Below, piece after piece: positions 51,992 to 61,000 of a stretch of DNA of 64,000 nt. The stretch's first letter is position 1; the number at the start of each line of letters is the position of its first letter. The notes under the pieces are model-generated. The model had not been told where the DNA came from. It saw only the letters and a list, made by a program, of their open reading frames with translations, and did no database searches. Location: contig NZ_RXOZ01000001.1 in assembly GCF_003991205.1 (NCBI RefSeq), positions 62,001 to 126,000 on the forward strand. Direction: 5' to 3'. The stretch is from Georgenia sp. SYP-B2076 (GTDB lineage Bacteria; Actinomycetota; Actinomycetes; Actinomycetales; Actinomycetaceae). The translations under genes and the position numbers were made by a program.

Positions 51992-52242
51992 GCGGGGGCG
52001 CTCCTGGCGTGCGGTGGTGGGGACATGGCGGTGCCGCCAGGTCCGTCCGCACAACGGCGCCGGGGCGGGTGGCATTCCGGGAGGTCGGCGACCATCGCGC
52101 GGCTAGGCCCGCCATTGCCCCACGACTGGTGCCGAAGTTACAGGTGTGTCGGCCGATCGGCCCTTGAGTGCCTCACCCGCCCCATTCATGGGACAAACGG
52201 CTCGTCCGCGGCGGCCGGGTCCACCGACGGCGGCTTGCCGCG

Positions 52243-53451
52243 CTACAACCGGGTGCCGCGCCGCACGACGGCGCCCATGATCACCCCGGCGACGGTGAAA
52301 GCGCCGATCATGACCGTCGCCATGATGGTCACCGAGCTGCCCAGCAGCCCGGACAGCGGCGCCCCGACGGCGGCCATGCCGAACTGCGAGGCGCCGATGA
52401 GGGCCGCGGCGCTGCCGGCATCGTGCGACTGGCGGGCCAGCGCGATGGCGGGCACGGTCGGCAGCAGCACCCCGATGGAGCCGATGGTCGGCAGCAGCGC
52501 CGCCAGCAGCGGCCACAGCCGTCCGGGGCCGGTCCCCACGGCGCCCGCGACCACGATCATCGCCGCCGCCCCGCAGAGCGCGACGACGAGGGCCCCGAGG
52601 ACGAGCCGTTCCGCGCGCACCCGGCCCATGAGCGCGCCGGCGACCTGGGTGCCGGTCGTGACGGTGACGGCGCCGAGCCCGAAGATCAGGCCGAACTGCT
52701 GGGCGCTCAGGCCGTAGGTCTCCTGGAACAGGAAGGTGGACGTGGAGATGTAGGTGAACTGCCCGAGCATCGCCAGTCCCGCCACGAGCACGAGCCCGAG
52801 GTAGGTGGGGTCGCGCAGGAGGGCGACGTAGGCCCTCACCGCGGCCCGGGTGCCGCCGCGGCGGCGGCTTTCCGGCGGCAGGGTCTCCGGCATCCACAGC
52901 GCGACGAGGGCGAGCTGGACGGCGCCGAGCACGGCGAGCACCACGAAGAGCAGCCGCCAGGAGCCGACCAGCAGCAGCTGCGAGCCCAGGGCTGGCGCAA
53001 CCACCGGCGCGACGCCAACCACGAGCATGAGCCGCGAGAGGGTCTTGCCCACCCGGACGCCCTCGTAGACGTCGCGGACGACCGCCACGGCGATGACGAT
53101 CCCGGCGGCGGCCACGAGGCCGTGCAGGAAGCGGAGGGCCACCAGCAGCTCCACGCTGCCCACCACCGCGATGGCCAGGCTCAGGAGGACGTGGAGCGAG
53201 ATGCCGACCAGGAGCGGCCGGCGGCGGCCGACCGCGTCGGAGACGGAGCCGATGACCAGCTGGCCTAGGGCCAGCCCGACCAGCGCGGCGGTGAGGGTGA
53301 GCTGGACCTGCTCGGCGCCGGTGCCGAGCTCCGCCGCCAGGTGCGGGAACGCGGGCAGGTACAGGTTGAGCGTCAGCGGGGCCATGGCGACGAGGGCGGC
53401 CAGCAGCACGACGAAGCCGGCACCGAGGCGCTGGCGTGTGGTCGTGGTCAC
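52243..53451 (-). CDS. Bcr/CflA-family multidrug efflux MFS transporter
   Basis: A 402-residue 12-span proton antiporter. NLYLPAFPHLAAELGTGAEQVQLTLTAALVGLALGQLVIGSVSDAVGRRRPLLVGI is the classical Bcr/CflA N-terminus with motif A, and the RFLHGLVAAAGIVIAVAVVRDVYEG segment includes motif B. It exports drugs such as bicyclomycin- or chloramphenicol-like compounds; the specificity is unknown. The GTG start at 53451 is 6 nt after TAGGCT. Confidence 0.93.
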   Translation of the reverse strand: MTTTTRQRLGAGFVVLLAALVAMAPLTLNLYLPAFPHLAAELGTGAEQVQLTLTAALVGLALGQLVIGSVSDAVGRRRPLLVGISLHVLLSLAIAVVGSVELLVALRFLHGLVAAAGIVIAVAVVRDVYEGVRVGKTLSRLMLVVGVAPVVAPALGSQLLLVGSWRLLFVVLAVLGAVQLALVALWMPETLPPESRRRGGTRAAVRAYVALLRDPTYLGLVLVAGLAMLGQFTYISTSTFLFQETYGLSAQQFGLIFGLGAVTVTTGTQVAGALMGRVRAERLVLGALVVALCGAAAMIVVAGAVGTGPGRLWPLLAALLPTIGSIGVLLPTVPAIALARQSHDAGSAAALIGASQFGMAAVGAPLSGLLGSSVTIMATVMIGAFTVAGVIMGAVVRRGTRL

Positions 53452-53457
53452 CCGGAG

Positions 53458-53463
53458 AGCCTA
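53458..53463 (-). promoter_or_regulatory. Leaderless -10 element (TAGGCT)
   Basis: TAGGCT is 6 nt before GTG 53451. Confidence 0.5.
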
Positions 53464-53564
53464 GGCGCCTCGCGGGCCGCGCGGCGGGTACCCGGCGGCG
53501 GCGAAAGTCCGCTGGCGCAGGCCGCCGCCGGACGGGAGGGGGTTCGTCCGGCGGCGGGCTGGTC

Positions 53565-55253
53565 TCAGCGGCTGGCCGGCTTGCCCGCGACCACCTGGAA
53601 CTGCGTGGTCGACTCGGACACCTGGCCGTAGGGGTCGGTGCTTCGCACCGTCACGGTGTGCTGCCCGGGGGCGATGTTGTTGGGCAGCCCCGCCGTCCAC
53701 AGGTGGGACGAGGGCTCGGGCTTGGCCGGCTGCTCCGGGGTGCCGAGGTAGGCGGCCCGCAGGGTCGTCATGTACGGGTCATCGACCGGCGCGGACCGAG
53801 TCATGGCGGCGAAGGGCCGGCCGTCGATGCTGACCTCGACGGTGTGCCGGGCACCGCCGTCGAACACGTTGGCGGTCACCGTCGGGATCGCCCAGCGCTC
53901 GCCGTTCCAGTCGCGAGGGTGGTACTGCACGGCCTCGGCGAAGTCTCCCGACCCGCTCGGCCCGGACGGGACCCGGGTGACGTCGCCCTCGCCCCCGGAG
54001 AAGCTCAACCGCATCTGGAAGTCTGCCGGCAGGCTCGCGGCCTTGTACCGGGCGGTGTAGTCGGTGCCGTCGAAGCTCATGGTGTAGTAGCCGTTCGGGT
54101 TGCCGTCGGCCATGTCGGCGGCCGAGACGCCGCGCTCGTCGATCGGCCCGGTCGTCCAGCCACCCCCGCGGACCTCGGCGAGGACCTGCTGGTGGAAGGG
54201 CTTGGCGCCGGTCCACCCATCCTCCTCCCCGAGGTACATCTGCCAGCTGTTGGAGGTGTCGTGGCCGGAGAAGCTGTACACGTTCTCACGGTCGGCCAGG
54301 ACGTCGAAGAGGCCCTCGAGGTTCGCCGTGTTGCCGCCCGCCGACGTGGAGGCATCGGACTTCAGCGGGATGTGCGTGGCGATGACGACCAGCGCGTCAT
54401 CGGGAACCTGGGCGAGGTCGTTGGCCAGCCACTGCAGCTGCTGCTCGGACAGGGATCCGCGGTAGGCCGAGCCCGTCCCGGTCTTCTCGACGTTGTCCAT
54501 GGCGACGACGTGCACCTGGCCGTAGTCGAAGGAGTAGTTCGTCGGGCCGAACACCGACTTGAATGTGTCCGTGGCGTGCTCGTCGCTCGGGGCGTCGTAG
54601 TCCATGTCGTGGTTGCCGGGCAGGCTCCACCACGGGATCCCGATCTCGGCGACGGCCGCGTTGTGCTCGGGAATCAGGCTCAGCGGGTCGTTGACCACAT
54701 CCCCCACGGTGAGGCCGAAGGCGGCGTCTGATCCAACCAGCTCGGCGATCACGTCCTGGCGCAGCTCGCCGATCTCCCCGGAGTTCCGCGTCTGCGGGTC
54801 GGCAAAGACGAGCGCATCGAAGGCGTCCGGGTCGTCCTGCTCGACAAGCGGGAAGTCGACCGACTCCGGCAATGGGCCGGTCGGCTCGATCCCCCCGTAG
54901 CGGAGCGTGTGGGGTGTGCCGTTCGGGTAGTGCAGGTAGTAGAACTGGGGCAGCTGGACCTCGTTCACGGGAACCATGTACCCCGAGGGCTTGGAGACGA
55001 AGAGGATCGTCTCCTCGTCGACCGGCAGCGAGTAGGCGCCGCCCTGGTCCGTCGTCACGACGTCCAGCCCGTTGGACACGGCGACCCCCTCGATGCCGGG
55101 CTCACCGGCGTCACGCCGGCCGTTGCCGTTGTGGTCGTTGTACACCACACCCTCGGCAGTCTCTGTCGTGGCAACCGCGGAAGCCGCTGTGCCCGGCACG
55201 AGCAGCCCGGCCGCCAGCACCGTGCACGTCAGGGTGAGTCGTCTTCTCAGCAT
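53565..55253 (-). CDS. Secreted calcineurin-like metallophosphoesterase
   Basis: A 562-residue exported protein with a signal peptide (RRRLTLTCTVLAAGLLVPG, cleavage near ASA). An N-terminal SdrD-B-like domain (GVVYNDHNGNGRRDAGEPGI, calcium-binding-like) comes first. The phosphoesterase core follows: FADPQTRNSG, LTVGDVVND, PGNHDMDY, ATHIPLKSD and SGHDTSNS. A C-terminal beta domain (about 400-560) completes the MetallophosN-Metallophos-MetallophosC layout. It should release phosphate from extracellular phosphoesters. Its base composition is somewhat lower in GC than its neighbours. A promoter-like GTTCAT-17-TAATTA lies about 50-75 bp upstream. Confidence 0.93.
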   Translation of the reverse strand: MLRRRLTLTCTVLAAGLLVPGTAASAVATTETAEGVVYNDHNGNGRRDAGEPGIEGVAVSNGLDVVTTDQGGAYSLPVDEETILFVSKPSGYMVPVNEVQLPQFYYLHYPNGTPHTLRYGGIEPTGPLPESVDFPLVEQDDPDAFDALVFADPQTRNSGEIGELRQDVIAELVGSDAAFGLTVGDVVNDPLSLIPEHNAAVAEIGIPWWSLPGNHDMDYDAPSDEHATDTFKSVFGPTNYSFDYGQVHVVAMDNVEKTGTGSAYRGSLSEQQLQWLANDLAQVPDDALVVIATHIPLKSDASTSAGGNTANLEGLFDVLADRENVYSFSGHDTSNSWQMYLGEEDGWTGAKPFHQQVLAEVRGGGWTTGPIDERGVSAADMADGNPNGYYTMSFDGTDYTARYKAASLPADFQMRLSFSGGEGDVTRVPSGPSGSGDFAEAVQYHPRDWNGERWAIPTVTANVFDGGARHTVEVSIDGRPFAAMTRSAPVDDPYMTTLRAAYLGTPEQPAKPEPSSHLWTAGLPNNIAPGQHTVTVRSTDPYGQVSESTTQFQVVAGKPASR

Positions 55254-55299
55254 GCGTCTCTCGCCATCTCTTCGATGAAGTACGGACGCTTTGTGACGT

Positions 55300-55328
55300 T
55301 AATTAGTCCAGACGACTGCCTCATGAAC
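55300..55328 (-). promoter_or_regulatory. Promoter-like element for the metallophosphoesterase
   Basis: GTTCAT (55328-55323) and TAATTA (55305-55300) are 17 bp apart. The -10 part is the most AT-rich spot in the region. GTTCA resembles half of a PhoP box (GTTCACC), but no clear second half was seen. Confidence 0.35.
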
Positions 55329-55468
55329 ACAGCGGTACCAGGAGCGGAACCATGCCCGGCGGTGGCGATGACCGGGCCGCGGGGAGCATGGGGAGGGCGT
55401 CACGTCCCTGCGCACGGGTCGTGAGCCCGCGACCGGGCCACCAGGGCTGGCGCGGCTGCCACGACCGG

Positions 55469-55486
55469 TCGTCGACCTGTCGACGA
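55469..55486 (-). terminator. Hairpin downstream of the S33 peptidase
   Basis: TCGTCGAC and GTCGACGA are perfect 8-bp arms with a 2-nt loop, about 65 nt past the peptidase stop (55552). The rest of the ~300-bp gap to the metallophosphoesterase start contains only its promoter-like element. Confidence 0.4.
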
Positions 55487-55551
55487 CGCAGGACGTCGAG
55501 CCCCCGTTCGGGACCGAGCCTGCCATCGTCTGTGGTCCGTCATCCCGCCTC

Positions 55552-57105
55552 TCAGTAGCACACGTCCCGGTCGGGGACGGTGAGACCGACGAGGAACGCG
55601 TCAACCGCCTCCCGTGCGCAGGCGGAGGTGTAGTAAGAGGTGTGCCCGTCCCCCGCGCGCGTGAGCACGTGGCTGCCCTCGATCTGCGCGGCCAGGCTGT
55701 GGGCCCACTTGTAGGGCACGGACGGGTCGTAGGTGGCGTGGACGATGAGCGCGGGCACGTCCCGCACGTCCAGGCTCCGGGGCGGGTTGGTGGCCTCGAC
55801 CGGCCAGTCGGTGCACAGGTTGACCCGCCACGTCTCCGAGGCACCCTGCAGGTGGGGCGCCAGCTGTTTGCCGAGCTCGATCCGCCGGCGCATCTGCTCC
55901 CAGGTGTGTACCTGGGGAACGTAGTCGAGGCAGGCGTTGCCGAGCTGGGCGTGCAGGCCGGTCTGCGGGACGTCGGCCGGGAGCGCGAAGGCGGAGGCGT
56001 CACCGCCCAGCGCGGCCTGGAGCGCGCGGGACAGCCCGGCCCAGGACACGTCGGGGCCGTAGATCGACGGTTCCTTGAACGTCAGGCGGCCGATGGTGCC
56101 CATCCGGATGTCTTCACCGGTCACCGCGCGGATGGCGCCCTCGACCGGGAGGGGACGTTGGTCCGCCGCCGCGACGAGCTGGTCGTAGAGGCCGGCTACG
56201 TCCTGCCCGCGCAGCGCGCAGGTGCCGTCCGTGCCGCACCACTGGACGAACCGGTTGAAGGACGCTTCCACGGCCTGGATCTCGTCCGCGACCTGCGCGA
56301 CCTCGGGCAGACTGTGCTCCAGCGCCGCGTCGAGGGCCATCGCGCGCGTGTGCCCAGGGAAGAGCTCGGCGTAGTTCGCGGCGACCTGCGTCCCGTAGGA
56401 GACGCCCAGCCAGCTCACCTCGGGGACGTCGAGGGCCTGGCGCAGGGCCTCGTGGTCCCGGGCCACGCTGACCGTGTCGAGGTGCCGGAGCATTGCGCCG
56501 GTCCCCTCCAGGCAGCTCTCCCCGACCGCCCGGTTGTGTGCCTTGAGCTGCTCGAACTGCTGCTCCGTGCGGGGCCACAGCGTGGACTCCGCCGTCAGGA
56601 CCGGGAGCGCGCAGCTGACGGGCGTGCTGGCCCCGACGCCCCGCGGGTCCATCGCGACGATGTCGAACCGGGCGCGGAGGGTCCCGGAGAAGATCCGCTC
56701 GGCGTCGATGACGTAGGAGACGCCGCCGTCCCCCGGGCCGCCCGGGTTGTAGAACAGGGTGCCCACCCGCTCGTCCGGGTTGTCCGCCGGGCGGCGCGCG
56801 ACGGCGAGGGTCACCTCGTCCCCGTCCGGCTCGGACCAGTCCACGGGGACGTCGAGGGTGCCGCACTGGGCCGCCTCCGACCCCGGGCAGGCCGCCCAGT
56901 CCACGACGACGGACGGCGTGCGCCGATCGGGATGCGCCTCGGCTGCTCCGGCGGCCGGCGCCGCGGGTGCGGCCAGCGCTGCCGGTGCGGCCAGCGCCGC
57001 CGGTGCAGCTAGCGCCGCGGGTGCGGCCAGCGCGGCCGGCAGGACGAGCGCAGCCGGCAGGACGAGCGCGGCGGCGAGGATCGGACGGACGTGGGGACGC
57101 GTCAT
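55552..57105 (-). CDS. Secreted S33-type tripeptidyl aminopeptidase/alpha-beta hydrolase
   Basis: A 517-residue exported peptidase. The oxyanion motif is LFYNPGGPGDGG, the nucleophile is in WLGVSYGTQVAANYAELFPG, the acid in IVHATYDPSVPYKW and the His in AGDGHTSYYTS. These enzymes cleave tripeptides or Pro-containing peptides from N-termini outside the cell. The start ATG 57105 has GAGAGG upstream. The signal peptide is extraordinary: its hydrophobic part is a PAALAA hexapeptide repeated about seven times, ending near PAAGAAEAH. Cys-rich C-terminus (VPDRDVCY) as in streptomycete homologs. Confidence 0.93.
   Translation of the reverse strand: MTRPHVRPILAAALVLPAALVLPAALAAPAALAAPAALAAPAALAAPAAPAAGAAEAHPDRRTPSVVVDWAACPGSEAAQCGTLDVPVDWSEPDGDEVTLAVARRPADNPDERVGTLFYNPGGPGDGGVSYVIDAERIFSGTLRARFDIVAMDPRGVGASTPVSCALPVLTAESTLWPRTEQQFEQLKAHNRAVGESCLEGTGAMLRHLDTVSVARDHEALRQALDVPEVSWLGVSYGTQVAANYAELFPGHTRAMALDAALEHSLPEVAQVADEIQAVEASFNRFVQWCGTDGTCALRGQDVAGLYDQLVAAADQRPLPVEGAIRAVTGEDIRMGTIGRLTFKEPSIYGPDVSWAGLSRALQAALGGDASAFALPADVPQTGLHAQLGNACLDYVPQVHTWEQMRRRIELGKQLAPHLQGASETWRVNLCTDWPVEATNPPRSLDVRDVPALIVHATYDPSVPYKWAHSLAAQIEGSHVLTRAGDGHTSYYTSACAREAVDAFLVGLTVPDRDVCY
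56950..57062 (-). repeat. 18-bp-period repeat in the signal-peptide coding region
   Basis: Codons 15-52 encode LPAALV, LPAALA, then APAALA repeated four to five times. At the DNA level the units are about 18 bp with silent changes. Unit number would change signal-peptide length in frame. Confidence 0.75.
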
Positions 57106-57254
57106 GGCCTTGCCTCTCGCGGAGAGGACAGGCGCGGGCTGTGGCTCGGGATGAGTCGACACGTGCTCGTCCGCGCCGTCCCGGTCGAGGATCCGCGCCA
57201 CATCGGACCGGGTCAAGGGTGGCCGGTCTCACCCGCCGCTTCGGAGGCGACCTG

Positions 57255-57827
57255 TCAGGCGTCGAGCAGGGCCAGCAGCTTGAGGACGGTCGACCAGTTG
57301 CGGGCCGTACCCTCCGGAGGGGCCTCCGCACCGGTGCCCGGCCGGGCCAGCACCGCGGCCAGCTTGCTCCGACCCAGCCCGTCGGGCGTTCGCAGGTACA
57401 TGGTCCGGCCAAGGACGGTGACCTCGTCGCGCCCGCCCTGCTCCCGCGCGCGCCGCGAGGCGGTCGCGACCGCCTCGACCTGGCTGAGGCTGGGCGCCGC
57501 GGCCAGGAAGACCGCGTGGAGGCGCTTCGGGTCGGCCTCGTCCGGGTAGGGGTTCGCCGCGACCACGTGGGCCAGCTCGTCACGCGTGATGACGACGACG
57601 CGGGGTCGTACACCCAGCTCGTCGGCGATCCGTTCCTCGAGGGCCGCGGCGAGCGCGGCCGTGCCGGCGTCCGGGGCGCTGGCCGTGAAGACCACGTTCC
57701 CGCTCTGGATGTACGTCGCCACGTCGCCGTGCCCCAGGGACGTCACGACGCCACGCAGGTCGGACATGGCGACCTTGTTGTGGCCGCCCACGTTGATGCC
57801 GCGCAGCAGGGCGACGTGGGTGGGCAT
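57255..57827 (-). CDS. DUF1697 protein
   Basis: A 190-residue member of DUF1697. The diagnostic start is VALLRGINVGGHNKVAMSDLR, followed by ATYIQSGNVVFTA and a C-terminal RTMYLRTPDGLGRSKL and RNWSTVLKLLAL. The family is common in soil bacteria and has no known activity. ATG 57827 is 6 nt after TACGGT. It is divergent from hrpA, with a 22-bp tandem repeat between them. Confidence 0.93.
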   Translation of the reverse strand: MPTHVALLRGINVGGHNKVAMSDLRGVVTSLGHGDVATYIQSGNVVFTASAPDAGTAALAAALEERIADELGVRPRVVVITRDELAHVVAANPYPDEADPKRLHAVFLAAAPSLSQVEAVATASRRAREQGGRDEVTVLGRTMYLRTPDGLGRSKLAAVLARPGTGAEAPPEGTARNWSTVLKLLALLDA

Positions 57828-57833
57828 GGCAAC

Positions 57834-57839
57834 ACCGTA
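57834..57839 (-). promoter_or_regulatory. Leaderless -10 element (TACGGT)
   Basis: TACGGT is 6 nt before ATG 57827. Confidence 0.5.
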
Positions 57840-57892
57840 GGGGCACCCGGTCGTCCGCGGGACGCGACGGCATGCGCCGGCACGGCTGACGC

Positions 57893-57985
57893 CGCCGGCA
57901 CGACCACCGGCGGCACCCGGCACGACCGCCGGCGACACCGGGCACGACCACCGGCGACAGCCGGCACGACCACCGGCGCCGGACC
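57893..57985. repeat. Four tandem copies of a 22-bp unit between divergent genes
   Basis: CGGCACGACCACCGGCGACA-type units recur with register points 57901, 57923, 57945 and 57967, exactly 22 bp apart, close to two helical turns. Each unit contains CCGGC and GCCGG-like arms. The array lies in the 248-bp gap between the DUF1697 and hrpA starts. Confidence 0.85.
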
Positions 57986-58075
57986 TCCGCGTGAGCGACT
58001 TGCCGGGCCCCGGCGTGAGCACCCGGCCGGGCCCGGCATGACCGCCGCCCCGCACATCGGCGACAATGGGACACC

Positions 58076-61000
58076 GTGACCCAGAGCCCGCAGCAGGAGA
58101 GCACGGCGACGCCGTCCCCGGACGCCGCCCCGACGCCGGACGGCGACGCGCGGCGCACGCCCCGGCGCCGTCGCGGGCGCGGCGGTCGTGGCGCGCGGGC
58201 GGGCGGCGCAGATGGCGGCCGCGCGGCAGTGGAGCCACGGCCCGACGGGACGCCCGGCACGCCCGGCACGCCGACGAACGACGATGCGGCCACCCGTGCC
58301 CCGGACGGCGACGGCCGGGCGCAGCAGGGGCACCGCAGCACCGAGGGGCAGGCCCCCGAAACTTCGGAGGACCGCGAGCCCGGGCGCGGCCGCCGCACAG
58401 GACGCGCACCGGGGCGGGGCGGGGACGGCGCCTCCCGTCGTCCGCCGGAGCAGCGGCCGAGCCGGGGCGGGTTCCGCCCGTACTCACCCGAGCAGCTGGC
58501 GGAGCGCCGCGCCGCGATGCCGAGGATCACCTACCCCGAGCAGCTGCCCGTCTCCGCCCGCCGCGACGAGATCGCCGAGGCGATCCGCGACAACCAGGTC
58601 GTGATCGTCTCGGGCGAGACCGGTTCGGGCAAGACCACCCAGATCCCCAAGATCTGCCTCGAGCTCGGCCGCGGCATCGCCGGGACCATCGGGCACACGC
58701 AGCCCCGCCGGATCGCCGCCCGCACGGTGGCCGAGCGCATCGCCGAGGAGCTCGGCGTCCAGATGGGCGGCGCGGTCGGCTACCAGGTCCGCTTCACCGA
58801 CCACGTCTCGGCAACCACCCTGGTCAAGCTCATGACCGACGGCATCCTGCTCGCGGAGATCCAGCGCGACCCGCTGCTGCGCCGCTACGACACGATCATC
58901 GTCGACGAGGCCCACGAGCGGTCGCTGAACATCGACTTCATCCTGGGCTACCTCGCCCAGCTGCTCCCCCAGCGCCCGGACCTCAAGGTCATCATCACCT
59001 CCGCCACGATCGACTCCGAGCGCTTCGCCGCGCACTTCGGCCTCCACGAGGGCGGCCGCCCCACCGGCACGCTCATCAAGCCGGCCCCGGTCGTCGAGGT
59101 CACCGGCCGGACTTATCCCGTCGAGCTCCGCTACCGACCGCTCGTGCCCGACACCGACACCGAGGACGAGGACGAGGACGGCCCCGCCGTCGGCTCCGCG
59201 CCGCGCGGCACCAAGGGCGGGGGCAAGGGCGGCAAGGGCGGCGGCAAGCCGGCCCGCGAGGAGCCGCTCGACCAGATCACCGCGATCACGCAGGCCGCCG
59301 ACGAGCTCATGGCGGAGGGCCCCGGCGACATCCTGGTCTTCCTCTCGGGCGAGCGGGAGATCCGCGACACCCACGTCGCCCTGCAGGAGAGCCTCGGCCC
59401 CCGCTACGTGGACACGGCGCGCGCCTCGGCACACGCCGTCGGCGCCGTCGAGGTGGTGCCGCTGTACGCGCGGCTCTCCTCCGCGGAGCAGCACCGCGTG
59501 TTCGAGCACCACACCACCCGGCGCATCGTGCTGGCCACCAACGTCGCCGAGACGTCGCTGACCGTGCCGGGCATCCGGTACGTCATCGACCCGGGCACCG
59601 CCCGCATCTCGCGGTACTCCAACCGCACCAAGGTCCAGCGCCTGCCGATCGAGCCCGTCTCGCAGGCGAGCGCCAACCAGCGCTCCGGCCGCTGCGGCCG
59701 CGTGGCCGACGGCATCGCGATCCGCCTCTACTCCGAGAAGGACTTCGCCTCCCGCCCGGAGTTCACGGAGCCGGAGATCCTGCGCACCTCCCTCGCCGCC
59801 GTCATCCTCCAGATGGCGGCGCTGGGCCTGGGCGACGTCGCCGCGTTCCCCTTCGTCGACCCGCCCGACACCCGCGCCGTGCGCGACGGCGTCCAGCTGC
59901 TCACCGAGATCGGCGCCCTCGACCCGGCCGCCACCGACCCGCGGCACCGCCTGACCAAGATCGGCCGCGAGCTCGCCCAGCTGCCCATCGACCCGCGCCT
60001 GGGCCGGATGCTCCTGGAGGCCGAGCGCAACGGGTGCGCCGCGGAGGTCATGGTCATCGTCGCCGCGCTGTCCGTGCAGGACGTGCGCGAGCGCCCCGCC
60101 GAGCACCAGCAGGCCGCGGACGAGAAGCACCGCCGCTTCACCGACCCGACGTCGGACTTCCTCGCCTACCTGAACCTGTGGCGCTACCTGCGCACCCAGC
60201 AGCGCGACCTCTCCGGGTCCGCGTTCCGCCGCCTGTGCCGCACCGAGTTCCTGAACTACCTGCGCGTGCGCGAGTGGCAGGACGTGGTCGCCCAGCTGCG
60301 CCAGCTCGCCAAGCCCCTCGGCCTGACGCTGCGCCCCCTCGCCCTGCCTCACGAGAGCGACATCGCGGCGACGGCGGAGGGGAGCCAGGACGGGCGGCCC
60401 GACCCGGCCAGGGCCGTGGTCGCCGTCGGCCGTGGCTCCGACGCCACCAGCGCGGACGCCCTGCACCAGTCCATGCTCGTGGGCCTGCTGTCCAACCTGG
60501 GCTCCTGGGACGAGCGGCGCCGCGAGTACGCCGGCGCGCGCGGCACCCGGTTCGTGATCTGGCCCGGGTCCGGCCTGGCGAAGAAGACCCCGGCGTGGGT
60601 GATGGCCGCCGAGCTCGTGGAGACCTCGCGCCTGTTCGCCCGCACGGTGGCGCGCATCCAGCCCGAGTGGGTCGAGCCCCTGGCCGGGCACCTCGTCAAG
60701 CGCACGTACTCCGAGCCGTTCTGGTCGACCAAGCAGGGCGCGGCCATGGTCAAGGAGAAGGTGCTCCTGTACGGCATGACCCTGGTCGCCGACCGGACCG
60801 TGCTGCTGGCCAGGGTGGGCACCGACGAGGCCCGGGAGCTCGCCCGCGAGATGTTCCTCCGCCACGCCCTGGTGGGCGGCGAGTGGCGCACCCACCACGA
60901 GTTCTTCGCCCGCAACCGCGAGCTGCTCGCCGAGGCCGCCGACCTGGAGAACCGGGCCCGCCGGCGCGGGCTCGTGCTCGACGAGGACGGACTGTTCGAC

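Noticed and set aside
57893-57985. Possible CRISPR array
   Set aside because: Units are 22 bp and directly adjacent, without spacers, and no cas gene is present. The same applies to the 34-bp units at 6433-6534.
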